Shown here piece by piece: positions 11,849 to 22,327 of a stretch of DNA of 64,000 nucleotides. The stretch is from Furcasterigmium furcatum (taxonomy: Eukaryota; Ascomycota; Sordariomycetes; Glomerellales; Plectosphaerellaceae). Below the pieces are notes generated by a model. The model did no database searches. It saw only the letters and a list, made by a program, of their open reading frames with translations, and was not told where the DNA came from. Made by a program: the position numbers and the translations under genes. The DNA is taken from contig BCIA01000001.1 of assembly GCA_001599815.1 (NCBI GenBank), forward strand, positions 2,732,934 through 2,796,933, in the 5' to 3' direction. How positions within the stretch are numbered: position 1 is the first letter of the stretch; each line of letters opens with the position of its first letter.

Positions 11849-12511
11849 TCACGGCTCGTCGCCCTCGTCGCCCCTTTCCACCCTCACCCCCTCCGCGCCG
11901 TCCCTGTTCGCCCTCCAAACACCCTCACCACCATGGAACTCCTCCAGCTTCCACACCTCCACCTTGGCCTTGACCTCCTCCAGCGCTTCCTCGCCCGCCA
12001 CCCACGCCTCCTTCCGATGCGCCGCCGCAATCGCAATCAGCACACTCTCCTCCCCCACCGGCACGACCCCCAGCCGGTGCACGATAGCCACCGCCAGCAC
12101 GCCCGGGTTCGTCGCCGGCGCAGGGCAGCACGAGGCCTTGCCGTGCGCCTCCGTCGTCTCCGTCTGGTCTTCGTGGGAATGCGTCCTCGGCCCATGCCGC
12201 GCCTTGACGCCCTCCGCGACGTCCAGCATCGTCCGCAGCGCGCGCGGCACGTACGCGCTGTACTTGAGCTCCTTGACCGCTTTCCCGTTGAAGTTGTCCC
12301 TCGTCGTGCCGGCGAACAGCACCAGCGCCCCCGCCTTCGGGGAGCGGATGAGGTCGAGCGCCGCGGAGGCCGATAGCGGCGCGTGCGTGAGGGTCGCGTG
12401 GCATCCGGGGGACGTCAGGGTCCAGGGGCCGTCCTCCTCTTCCGGGGACGCCTCCCGCGGCGTTGCTGGCGGTGGTTGAGTGTATGACTGGAACGGGTAG
12501 AGGTGGGCCAT
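11849..12511 (-). CDS. Molybdopterin synthase catalytic (large) subunit, MoaE/MOCS2B family
   Basis: This is a single exon of 220 residues starting at MAHLYPFQSY. The core reads AGALVLFAGTTRDNFNGKAVKELKYSAY, then VAIVHRLGVVPVGEESVLIAIAAAHR and KVEVWKLEEF. These are the MoaE signatures, including the lysine after the conserved tryptophan that serves the active site. The enzyme inserts two sulfurs into precursor Z to form molybdopterin, needed for nitrate reductase, xanthine dehydrogenase and sulfite oxidase. It carries a fungal-type insertion with His/Glu/Thr-rich sequence in the middle. An upstream in-frame ATG at 12553 would add 14 residues; I chose 12511 because family similarity and a normal leader start there. 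It is convergent with choline kinase, 206 bp away. Confidence 0.9.
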   Translation of the reverse strand: MAHLYPFQSYTQPPPATPREASPEEEDGPWTLTSPGCHATLTHAPLSASAALDLIRSPKAGALVLFAGTTRDNFNGKAVKELKYSAYVPRALRTMLDVAEGVKARHGPRTHSHEDQTETTEAHGKASCCPAPATNPGVLAVAIVHRLGVVPVGEESVLIAIAAAHRKEAWVAGEEALEEVKAKVEVWKLEEFHGGEGVWRANRDGAEGVRVERGDEGDEP

Positions 12512-13037
12512 TGTACGAGTTGAAAGAGGAAGACCCCGTTTATATTGTTGCAAGGAGAGAGAAAGGTGTCTCAGAGAATATGAATCCCTGGTCTCCTGGC
12601 CTTTTGGAAAAGATGAAAGACAGAAAGGGTGAAGGGTGAGGGGGAAAGATAAGGTAATGCGTGGAGGGCCTCACCATGAACCCAACCCAACCTGCTATTA
12701 GTGGAGGCGGCCGTTTGGGTTTGGGGGAAATCCCTCACCGAGCTTGACCGAAGCACGGACCATCCGAAGGGCCAAGGGGTCACCCCTTTTCCATGGAGAT
12801 ATCATCACATCCCATGACAACGAGAATGGCTTGGCCGGCAGACAAATTCACGGAAGAAAAGGGAAGAATCGTCAATCGAACATCAATAGATGACTCCGTA
12901 GGAAAGACGCTGAAGGGTGGCATTCATTGGCCTTGGTACTAGGTACTCAACTTGAAGCAGATGCTCCGGACCATGCTTCCACCCCCAAATTATGCGCCCA
13001 GATGTCCTTGAACGCCTCCGTATGAGGGTTCAACCGT
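12512..13037. other. Intergenic between Arb2-domain gene and MoaE gene
   Basis: This 526 bp on the upstream side of the MoaE gene must contain its promoter and the 3' end of the next minus-strand gene. No further gene was recognised. Confidence 0.5.
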
Positions 13038-14744
13038 CTAGTACATTCCAGCTATGCCATCCTTGATGTCTTGAATCTCTGCTTCGATCTTCTCCTCCTC
13101 TCGCGGGTCCATCATGGAACCCGTTGCCAAGAAACGCTCGATTCCCTGGTTTAGGCGTGCCTTGGTCTCGGGGTCCAGGTCATCATCCTCGCCGTCGCTG
13201 ACCTCTGCGAAGAAATTGATGTTCGGCTTGGGAACGGTCTTCGGCCTGGCAGCGGGCTGGTTGTCCTCTGAGTGTGGAGACGGTGTCTCGTCGCCATTCT
13301 CAGCAAAGAAGTTGAAGCCGCCCTTGCTGTTGGAATGTTCGTCGACCTTGGATGGTTTCTGAGGAGTGACATCCTGAGCTCCGTCACCGCCGAGTCCAGT
13401 AGCATCTCCATTGGCCTCTCCATCGACTTGTGCCTCAGCAGACCAGTTGCAATCCTCCACGATAGGGTCTGCGAAGGTCACCACAACCTCCGGGTGCTTG
13501 TAAAACTTGGCACCGACGATGGCGACGAACTGGATCCAGTCAAGAATTTCGGCCAGCGCCTCGATGAAAATTAGCTCGATATGCCAATATACGCCGGCGC
13601 TGAATACTCCTGCCGTTCCCTGGTCGCAGAACACCTTGTTGGTGTTGGGGTTTCCATTGTGGTCTGCAATCGGAGTTCCGAGGGGCTCCCTCGAGTTGAT
13701 CCAGGTTCGAGCACGCTAGCAGCCTGATTAGCATGCATAATCAGAAAAGAGCAGTCACTATGGATGCTCACTGTCGCCAGAAATGTCTTGAAAGACGGGT
13801 TCTTGAGTTCATGGCGGTCGGTGATGGTTCCCAGCAGCGTTAGGGTATTGATTCGATTCTGGAGCCTGTCGTAGCCGCCGACGTCGAGATGCATCGTCAG
13901 CTCGTCGCCTCCACTTCCGATGCCAATGAGGTCGATTTTGCAGTTCTCCCGGGTCAAAGTGCGGAGAACCTTGCGGAGCACGTAGGCGATATGCTCCTGG
14001 ATATCCCAGTGATCTTTGATGAGGTCCCTGTTCTGGATGGAGGCGCCGTAGTGGACCATGGAGGGCAGAGGCATGCTGCGCCTCATCTGAAGCGTGATGG
14101 CTTTCTTTCCGGCGTCCCACCAGAGATGCTCTCCAGTGTTGGCAAGGATAATGCCTGGTGGGTCAGGGTCGAGAGCAGAACACTTCTGCTGCTTCAGGGC
14201 TTGAACGACAGAGACCATTGTGCCTTTGTTGATGCCACCTCGGTTGTTGGCGACACGGAGGGCAAGGTGGCCCAGCTGCTGGCAAGGCTCGCCGAAAATG
14301 ACGACGACTCGCGACTTCTGCGCGAGATCTTGACTGATGAAGATGGGCACATTGGGTTGGTCGGCGCGCGAGCCAAATGGTAGGGGGATCTTCCTCAAGC
14401 CTTCCTTCTCCAGGCGCTCGTGGACGAGTTCCTCAATCGCAACTAGAGAGCCAAGTTAGCGAGACTTTGAATGGATGGCCCGCGGACGGGGAGCAAGCAC
14501 CGACGGTTGAAGTGGAAGCGCTGTCGTTCGTTGATGCGCTCGTTCTTGTCGAGGCGGTACTTGAAGTAGTACTGGGGGTCATCGATGTTGCGAATCTCGT
14601 CGTCCTCGTTGACGAAGTAGCTGCCACTGTGGGTTAGACGCGAGACGAAGGAACCCGAAGGGCGGGGGAGGCGTACCCAAGCTTCTTGAGGTCCGTCTCA
14701 AAGACGACGTCCTTGGGAAGGCCGTCCCAACGGCGCAAGAACAT
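13038..14744 (-). CDS. Arb2-domain protein
   Basis: Four exons (14744-14677, 14626-14505, 14442-13772, 13715-13038) give 512 residues. The N-terminus MFLRRWDGLPKD, then YFVNEDDEIRNIDDPQYYFKY and ERINERQRFHFN, is typical of the Arb2 domain. That domain is found in the S. pombe Argonaute siRNA chaperone subunit Arb2 and at the C-terminus of class II histone deacetylases. Next comes an alpha/beta-hydrolase-like core (IFGEPCQQLGHLALRVAN, IDLIGIGSGGDELTMHLD), where GIGSGG resembles a nucleophile elbow. The last 130 residues are acidic and disordered with a repeated FNFFAE/INFFAE motif. A role in heterochromatin or RNA silencing is likely from the family but not shown here. Intron 2 uses the uncommon donor GTCGGT. 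Confidence 0.82.
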
Positions 14745-15289
14745 GCTGGGGTGCTGTCGAGGACAAGGTCTGGCGGATACGACGACGGATTGGGGTATTG
14801 CTCAAGATTAAGCCAGACCCAGGGACTCGCAGTGCCAGTTCGGGGTTGACGTTGGTTTGATGGGAGAGACGGATGGAAGAGGCAATGGAAACTGTGTTAA
14901 ATAGGCGGGCCGGGGTGGGTTGGGGGCGTCGGAGGCAGGAGGTAGCAACGACGCAGGTCAGGAGGCAGATGGAAGGAGCAAGCAAAGCACCTGCCTTACT
15001 TCCCTCACCTTTCCCTGCTGTGGCCCCTTCACGTGTTGTGGCGATTCCTCGATTCAATGGGCGCTGGTCCCCGCGGCAGCTTTCGGATCTTTCCTCTTCC
15101 ATCACCCACACGCTTCGGGAAACACCTCAATCCGTTCTTCCATCTTGCAAAGGAGATTTGTTGTACATTGCATCGTTTGTCTAGCAGCCGCAGGCCCATG
15201 CGACAGCAATCATCTATCCCCAACACAAGCGCATTCCACACCCCGTATTGTACAGCGGGAGCACCATGCCCCTCCTCCTGGTTTTTCTC
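14745..15289. other. Intergenic, promoter of the Arb2-domain gene
   Basis: This 545 bp lies between the 3' end of the uS14m gene and the start of the Arb2-domain gene. Nothing beyond expected promoter sequence is visible. Confidence 0.5.
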
Positions 15290-15821
15290 TTACCAACTGG
15301 CCTTCTTCACGCCCGGCAGGTTGCCCAGATAGGCCTGCATTCGGAAGTTGTACTGTCTCGCGCGTTAGCATTCGTCTCGCCCTCGTCCGCGGCAGTCGGT
15401 AGCGTACTCGTGACATCTTGAAGTCCCGGAAGACACCCCTGGCCTTCGCGCCCAGGACACACCGGTTCCTGATCTGTGTCGGCCGCGTGTAGGCGTGCAT
15501 CTGGGTGAGCTGGAGCTGGGCCTCAGCGCGAACGCGGGGAGCGAGGGTCGTGTTGCGGATGATATAGCGGAGGGCTTGCCTGTGGTGCTCGTGTCAGCCT
15601 TCGTCAGTTTCGTGCGTCCAAGCAGCCAGAAGCATCCAATTGGCCTCGGGAGGCCCCAGGGATTGCTTCTGGGTGGTCGATGAGAGCGGCATCCTTCCAT
15701 GCGAATGGTCGTACCTCTCGGTCTCGTACTCGGCAAACACCTTGCGCTTCGTATGGTCGCGGATCGTGTGGGTGCTGATGAAGCAACCCAGATCCAGCGC
15801 CTTTGCCCTGAACATCGACAT
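15290..15821 (-). CDS. mrp2: Mitochondrial small-subunit ribosomal protein uS14m (MRP2)
   Basis: Exons 15821-15715, 15579-15408 and 15352-15290 encode 113 residues, the usual length of yeast Mrp2. The start MSMFRAKALDLG leads into RDHTKRKVFAEYETERQALRY, with the junction inside ERQ. The conserved S14 core RPTQIRNRCVLGAKARGVFRDF and the tail YNFRMQAYLGNLPGVKKASW follow. The core binds 16S-type rRNA in the small-subunit head. The last exon is just 63 nt and is easily missed. A single cysteine stands where zinc-binding S14 types have a CXXC cluster, so this is the zinc-free form. Confidence 0.92.
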
Positions 15822-16228
15822 CGTGGCGGCCGTGGTTTGAGGTCGTTGATGTTGCGACCTGGGAATGGCTCGACGATGGATTGAAAGTTCAAAAGTCCGG
15901 GCACGGGCCGGCGACGAACATGGTCCGTGCACATATGACCCACAGTTACTTGGTGTTCCCGGTGAGCTCGGTGAAACTCGGGGTGGGGCGAGAGCTGCCC
16001 CTGCAAAGACGTACAACTTGAGCCTGGCCTCTCTAGGGCATTATTGACAAGTTTGTAAATAGATTGCTATCGGGAGTTGGATCTTCGAATTCACGCATTT
16101 TACGATTCATTTGCCAATAAGCATTGTTTGCGCCAGCTGAGCGGCTTGCTAGGTCTACGTCAAACTCCCAGCTTGTCCAACATGGCCATCTTGGATGCGA
16201 AATCAGGTCCCAAGACCCGTGGGAGAAT
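15822..16228. other. Intergenic between the FAD-oxidase gene and uS14m
   Basis: This 407 bp should contain the promoter of the mitochondrial ribosomal protein gene and the 3' end of the oxidase gene. It is AT-richer near 16040-16150. No extra gene was recognised. Confidence 0.5.
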
Positions 16229-18206
16229 CTACTTCCTACACAGGCGTCCGTCCTCCCTCTCCGCCCATTTCTCGTTACCGACACACGGGTGGCACCAGAA
16301 GACATCCGTGGGGTCAACCTTCTTCTTGATCTTCAGCAAGCGGTTATAGTTCGTGCCCCAGAAAGCGTCCTGGTAGTTCGGCTCCCACTTGAAGGCCTGT
16401 TGCGATATGTCCATTAGCCTCTGCACTAATTATTGGCTCAGAAGAATGAAACTCACCTCGTTGACATACGAGCCCCCACCAGGAGTCAGGTCGCGCGTCG
16501 GCTGGTAATCCCTGATGATGCCATCAATGGTTTCCTGTTCTGCCGTCTTGTTGAACGGAGGGAAACCTCTTCCAACCACTTGAAGATATTATTACTTTGC
16601 GGTCCTCGTGTGGGAAATCCAGATACTTACAGGTGTGAACATATGCCGTGCGCCAAGCAGGGTGCACGGAGTTGCCACCTCCCCTCGGCTTGGCCTCGGC
16701 GGTGCCCTTGCCAGCGACGATGTATGCCTGCAAGACGCCTTCGGACCCGACGGCCTTCATGGCATGGCTCAGAGCATCAAGGTCGCCGTTCAGAGTCTCC
16801 CGGCCGAGAAGGCGCGAGGAGAGCATGGCATTGCCTCCGGCTGTGGCCTGGTCGTAGTTCTCGGCGAACCAGTCGAGAAAGCTGTCGTAGAACTTGGGCG
16901 GCGTGGGCATGACGAAGGGGCCGCCGGGCCACCGCTGCTTGACGGCTGCATCGATGGAGTTGAAGATAGAGTAGACCTCTTCGACGTCGTGGGTGATGGT
17001 AGCGGTGCCGCCGAACATGCCCGTGTCGTATGTCTCGTTGCTCGTTTTGACGGGAGAGATGAAGAAGTACCCGGAAAGACCAGCGTCGCCGAGCGCGGGG
17101 AAGTAGCTCATAACGTAGGCGGCAACGTCCCAGAAGTGTTCGTCGTTGGGAATGTACATCAAGAACGGGACCTGGGCCATCTTGGGGGTAGGATACGTCT
17201 TGATGGTGACGGCCGTGACGACGCCGAATGTGGACCCGCCGCCCTGAGAGAGTCAGTAAAAGCCAGTGGGCGCATAGCTATGTCGGGACTTACACCGCGC
17301 AAAGCCCAGAACAGGTCAGGATGCTTGCACTCGTTGACGGTGAGAATCTCGCCGCTGGGGGTGACTACCTCGATCTGAAGGATCTGGTCCGCACCGAGGC
17401 CAAAGTGGGAGCTGAGAATGGAATGCCCGCCGCCACTGCTGTGACCAACGATGCCGACACTCCTGGCCGTGCCAGCAACAACCGTCTGGTTATGTTCTCC
17501 CGCGGCGAGGTAGGCGGCGTACGACGAAGTGCCGCCGCCGACGGTCAGGGCACTGCCGCGGATCTTGGTCTTGCAGCCCTTGGGCTTGAACTCGCCATCG
17601 TGGTACTTGGTGTGATTGAGATGATGGACCCAGATGGACAGAGATCCTGGGGCAATGGACCGTCCGTGGAAGTCGTGGCCAGTGCTCTTGATGTTGAGTC
17701 TGACGTTGTGCTTGCGGGCTGTGATCCAGGTCAGCGAGCAACTCACGTCCCGTCCACGGGATCAACCAGATGACGGAAGACGTACCAAAGTCCACGCCGA
17801 GCTTTACATCCTCCGCTGTGGAGGCATCAATGACAAAGGCAGGGTATCCATCAGGGCTGCACGGATAAGAGGGGTCAGGAAGGCAGGTGTCATTACTCCA
17901 GTTGTCCCACATGACTGAGATTGGGTCTGCGACGTGAAAGTCATAAGTCCGCCATCCCTCGGCGACTGCTGGGCATTGTCCTGCGTCGTAGGTGGGTTGT
18001 CCCGGATGACAGACAGCTCCCGGAGGAGGAGGTTGCAGCAGTCTTCCTCCAAGATCGTCATTGAGGGCGTTCCAGGCGTCTGAAGAGGGCCAGTCAGCAC
18101 CTCCGGGGTAGGCTTTACAGGATGGAACGCATGCTGCGTTGGTAGCAGCGGGGAGACAGGACAGGGCGAGAATGAATTGAGAAGCGAGGGATGTATGGGG
18201 AGCCAT
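16229..18206 (-). CDS. Secreted FAD-linked oxidoreductase (VAO/BBE superfamily, isoamyl-alcohol-oxidase-like)
   Basis: Five exons (18206-17786, 17718-17294, 17243-16631, 16578-16457, 16396-16229) give 582 residues. A signal peptide covers about residues 1-24 (hydrophobic FILALSCL, ending TNA). The FAD-binding domain includes NIKSTGHDFHGRS, with His155 the expected site of covalent flavin attachment, and ALRGGGGSTFGVVTAVTIKTYP. The C-terminal BBE-type segment is YNRLLKIKKKVDPTDVFWCHPCVG. Such enzymes oxidise alcohols, sugars or secondary metabolites outside the cell with O2 as acceptor. At the position where bicovalent members carry a flavin-linked cysteine the sequence reads VGHSSGGGHS, so only single covalent linkage is expected. 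The substrate cannot be inferred. The exon 3/4 junction is fixed by the reading LVGRGFPPFNKT. Confidence 0.88.
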
Positions 18207-19603
18207 GTTGAGACGAAAGCAGTCATGAAAGCTCGGGGGTATGAGTTGCTGTGACTTACAAGGACTCAAGAGCGGCTATCACTGTTTCCCAGAGGCGGAT
18301 GTGGTTGTTCAAATACTTGGGGCGTCGTAGCTTGTTCGGTTTCCTCGCATCGCCATCAAAATTGAGGGTAAGCGAAGGGTACGGGGCTGAGCAAGGTAAT
18401 GAGCCTGACAGCAGATCTGGGGTGTCACGACGTCACAAGAGCTGAAGCTTCGGTCTAAAAGAGACGGAAGGTTGTTGCCTTGAGGGCCAGTAGAACGGTT
18501 TGGAGACGGATCGTGGGTTTAGGAGGCCAGCGGTAATAATCCCGGGGATGATCATCAAAAGAGCTTGAACCAGCCACTCAGAGGCCGTCGTATTCCTCGG
18601 ATCGAATTGAAAGAGCCCCATCCCTTGACCCGCTAACGCTGTAGGTGCAGTCGGGTGGGCTTCACATTGGGCTGGCTTGGCTTCCCGCTGTCTTCTAGCG
18701 CCAAGGCAGTGTCTTGCACCTGTTCCTGAACCGGCAGGGCTGGTGGAGGACGCTGGCGATCATGGCGTGTCGCCCTGGGAATCCGACCGTACTTGCGTAT
18801 CAAGCGTAATCCTTGACGTTTCTCGTCGGATTCGCGGTCCCAATGACGATCTCCTCGGGGCTGAAAGTCTCGGCCATGCCCAGCTGCGGGTCAGCAGCAC
18901 GCAGGATTCACATCTGCTGGATTGATAGAGTGCTATGTGATGCTGGCATGCATGATGGGATGCCCTGAATGGTCTCCTGTACGGTGGAGGCCATTGACCC
19001 ATCGTCGAAGCAGTCAGGCCGGTGTGATCCCATGCCGACAGCCCGGCTGTTGACTGCTGCCTGCTGGCTGCTTGAGCCGGATCAGATCTCACGGCATCAA
19101 GTGGGCTCTGGGTTGGTGTCCCTGGTCCTGACCGCTGCGGGCGCATTCTCCCTCAAGCTGCACTCAGGCGGGGGAATGGCTGTGCTGCTGGAGGCTGTCG
19201 TCCCTCGTTGAGAGGACTTGGTTCATCCGTCTGGCGACGCTGGAATTGACAGCTGGTGCACCGAGACCCAATCGAGGGTTTCTAAAGGGCCGGGTTCTCA
19301 CTGAGAGAGCTGTTTGCATCTTTGGTGTGCTAGATAACGTCATAAAGCTTGAAGATGCCAGTCGGCGTCAGTTGTCTTCGATTCCAATTGTTATAAGTAT
19401 GGATATGGAAGCCTGGGCCACAGGCAGATGTTGTGTTTTGTGGCGGACGGAGCTCACTGCCCTGGGCCGCTCATTGGCTGCTGCCACTTGCTGCCGTCTG
19501 CCGACGCTTTCTTACTGGGGCTTGGGCTTGCACATCTACGAACCCAAAAACCACCAGGCAGGTCATCACCATCAGATCTGCAACAACTCGACGCTCCCGC
19601 ACC
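18207..19603. other. Intergenic, divergent promoters of the FAD oxidase and Gemin2-like genes
   Basis: This 1.4 kb lies between two divergent genes. Short open frames occur on both strands, but none has conserved-looking sequence or splice support. No RNA gene or repeat was recognised. Confidence 0.5.
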
Positions 19604-21227
19604 ATGGCGTCGAAACGCGCACACGCGGATTCTGACAGCAGCTCCATCGACGAGCCCGCATCAAAGCGTTCCCGGCCCCAGGGCAACTCCAAGTTGCGCG
19701 CCCACCAAAGCTCCCACATCGATCCCACCTGGGGTCAGAAATACGTCTTCTCCAATCACGATGACGCTACGACCGTCCCCGTCGACTCGGATGTAGAATG
19801 CGAGGGCGATGCTGAGGCCATGGCTTATCTCCAATCCGTAAGGTACGCACACTGCTCCTGTCCCCGGGCGATCCATCTCTGTGCTTCATGCTGAACGCCC
19901 TCCAAAAGCTACCTTACCCACCGCGCAACTGCTGATATGGTGAGTGTTCAGGCAACAGGCACTGGGTATACCTCATCTCCTAGTAGCCCCCAGAGTGCCC
20001 ATCGGGCCACAGCTTCCCAAAGGGCTCCATCCTGCCACCGACCAACCCGAAGACGACGAAGAGGATGAATACACAGATCGAGGCATCTACGATACCGGAA
20101 AGGGCGATTTCAGAGGCCGATATGAAGACGGCGCATATATAGGCCAGCCAGACGCCGAATGGGACGAGTCAGCACGACGCCGCCGCGAGGCAGAAGCAGG
20201 GGAAGACTGGGACGGCTCAGCACTCTACGACGACGAAGCAGCGGAAGGCGAGCTCCACGAGGCATACTACGCCTCCATACTGAGCCGATACCTCCACCTC
20301 CGCGAACGACTTCAGAAGAAGCCGCCCCAGAGTGCAGTCGCCGAGCTGCCGACATCACAAGGCTACTACGTGGGAAGCTTCGGGCCGAGGACGGCCGTCT
20401 TCTCCCTATGGAATCGCCGGCTCCGCGGTACGGACCCCTGGCCTGCGCAGGTGGCCTCGATGGACAAGGACTCCGTGATTCGGGTTCTGCGCATCCTGCT
20501 GTCAGGAAAGCTCCTCCGGAGAGGCCACGAGCTGAACGAGCGGACGAGCCGCTGGCTGTGGGCACTTCTTGCGCGGCTTCCCGATCGCGGCGAAATGAGC
20601 CATGTCGACATCGGCTGGGTGCGAGACCTGGGCCGGAGGGCCGTGCTGATGACCCAGAGTCTGGCGCACATGGCCAACCTGAGGGAAGCGCTCCAGGACG
20701 AGGGTATGGATTTGGGCGTCCATGAGGCTGTCGACGACAGCTCGGATGACGAAGATGTTCTGCGTGACATGGAGGTGGAAGAAGGGGACGAGGCCCCTTC
20801 CCCAAATGCAGAGGATCCGAGCCGCAGCGAAGTCCCCCCAAACAACCAGGAACCTGCCGAGGCTCAAGCGAAGCCGCAGGCGCCGGAAGCCCCTGAGCCC
20901 GTCCACACAAAAGCAGTAGATGACGATCAGAGGTCGGCATCTATGGATTGCTCAGAAGACGGCGAAGTTGCCGAGGACGAGGGCATTACTGCTGCAGAAG
21001 CTGAGGCGCTCGAGGCAGCGAAAGCCCGCATCCTCGCTCAACTTGACGAGCCACCAGAGGCGGAAGAGGGAGCCGCCTCACAGGCCGAAAACGACCGGGG
21101 TGCCGAAGAGCAGCTGCGCGCCAGGCTCAACATGCGGGCCACGTTGAACATGATCCTGACCGTCGCCGGCGAGTTCTACGGCCAACGGGACCTGCTCGAG
21201 TTCCGCGACCCCTTCACAGGTATGTAA
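19604..21227 (+). CDS. Gemin2/Brr1-like snRNP assembly protein
   Basis: Exons 19604-19842 and 19952-21227 give 504 residues. The N-terminus has a KRSR-type basic cluster and an early WGQKYVF segment. The junction restores AYLQSVRQQALGIPHLLVAPR, a Gemin2 (SIP1) hallmark. The helical core includes DPWPAQVASMDKDSVIRVLR, then RTSRWLWALLARLPDRGEMSH and VRDLGRRAV. An acidic, Pro/Glu-rich insert of about 110 residues precedes a final helix, MILTVAGEFYGQRDLLEFRDPF. Gemin2 holds Sm proteins in an open ring before loading on snRNA, so a role in spliceosome biogenesis is likely. The last codons, ACA GGT ATG TAA, contain a perfect donor-like GTATGT, so a further 3' exon is possible. Confidence 0.75.
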
Positions 21228-21517
21228 TTAGGCACCGGCAATAGTGTATCACTAGGAGGGAAAGGCTGTAGAGGTATCGTGTCTTTTCTAGCGTTGTAGA
21301 CTACCCAGATACCCCCTGATACCAAGCACGGAAAGAACAATGAATTGTACATTTGCAGAATGTCCTCAAAAGCAGCTCTTGCAGAGAACAGGCATAACCG
21401 TGCCATCTAACGCCAGTGCCCAATGCTGCAGAGTCATCATGACTCGTGGATATCAAAACCCCCAAACGCCGTATCCTACATTCATCAGCAGGTAACCCGT
21501 GGATCCTCGAAACTGGC

Positions 21518-22327
21518 TCACGCGCCAGTCAGGTCCATGCCCTCTCCGACGAGGAAGTCCGCCTCCTCAAAGTCCTGCATCGTAACATTCTCCTGCTCGT
21601 AGCCGGACGCCACGGCCGCGGCGGCTGCCGCCGCCGCCTTTCGCTGCGCCAGCTTCCGGGGGACGGCGATGGGCCTTGCGTTTCCCCAGCCGACAGGCGT
21701 GAGGCTCCTGGGGCTGACATCGCCCTCCGTCCATGCCGCGTGGTCAGTCCACTGCCTCGGCTCGTCCTCGCCAGCGTCGTCGAAGAAGCGCTTTCGCCCT
21801 GCCTGGCTCCCCGCGACCGAGGGAGGGTTACTGTCCACGGTCTCCTGCGAGCTCGTCAGGCCAGGGACGTCGTCCAGGCTGGGAACGTCGTCGTCCTCCT
21901 CGGCGAGGAGGAACATATTCCGGCTGTAGTAGTCTGCGTCCTCGTCCTCGTCACGGGTCGGCTGGTGCGACAGGCCGCCGATGCTGTGGATGCCGCAGAA
22001 GGGGAGGAGTTCGCGCTGTGCGGAGGTGGGGGCCAGGGCCTTCCGGGCCGTCAGGAGGGGAGAGACGGTGTCGGCGTCGGACCAGAGCTTGAAGCCGCTG
22101 TAGGGGCTGCCGGTCTTGTAGCCCTCGGGGACGCTCTTGCGGACACGCATGCCGACGGAGAGGAGGTTGGTCTGGACGTTGGCGGGGAGGAGGGGTTGTT
22201 GGAGGGGTTCCTGAATCGACGGAACTGGCGAGGGGGCGACTGAGGAGGAGAAGAAGGATGTGATCTGGCGCTGGGAAGGGTCGCTGGATGCGCCGGCGAA
22301 CTGGCGTTTGGTTCGGGGAGCGGACAT
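21518..22327 (-). CDS. Ribonucleotide reductase inhibitor, Spd1/Dif1/Sml1-like
   Basis: This is a single exon of 269 residues starting MSAPRTKRQF. A PIP box occupies residues 19-26: Gln19, Ile22, Phe25 and Phe26 fit the Q-x-x-I-x-x-F-F consensus for PCNA binding. Residues 55-85 (LLSVGMRVRKSVPEGYKTG) match the conserved block of fungal RNR inhibitors related to S. pombe Spd1 and yeast Dif1/Hug1. The rest is acidic and disordered, with an eight-alanine run near the C-terminus. Such proteins restrain ribonucleotide reductase by binding it or controlling its location. They are removed in S phase or after DNA damage, in Spd1 by PCNA-coupled CRL4-Cdt2. An upstream in-frame ATG at 22444 exists, but similarity begins at 22327. 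Confidence 0.8.
   Translation of the reverse strand: MSAPRTKRQFAGASSDPSQRQITSFFSSSVAPSPVPSIQEPLQQPLLPANVQTNLLSVGMRVRKSVPEGYKTGSPYSGFKLWSDADTVSPLLTARKALAPTSAQRELLPFCGIHSIGGLSHQPTRDEDEDADYYSRNMFLLAEEDDDVPSLDDVPGLTSSQETVDSNPPSVAGSQAGRKRFFDDAGEDEPRQWTDHAAWTEGDVSPRSLTPVGWGNARPIAVPRKLAQRKAAAAAAAAVASGYEQENVTMQDFEEADFLVGEGMDLTGA

Noticed and set aside
13704..13720. GGTTCGAG sequence resembling a tRNA T-loop
   Set aside because: It lies at the start of coding exon 4 of the Arb2-domain gene and has no tRNA fold.
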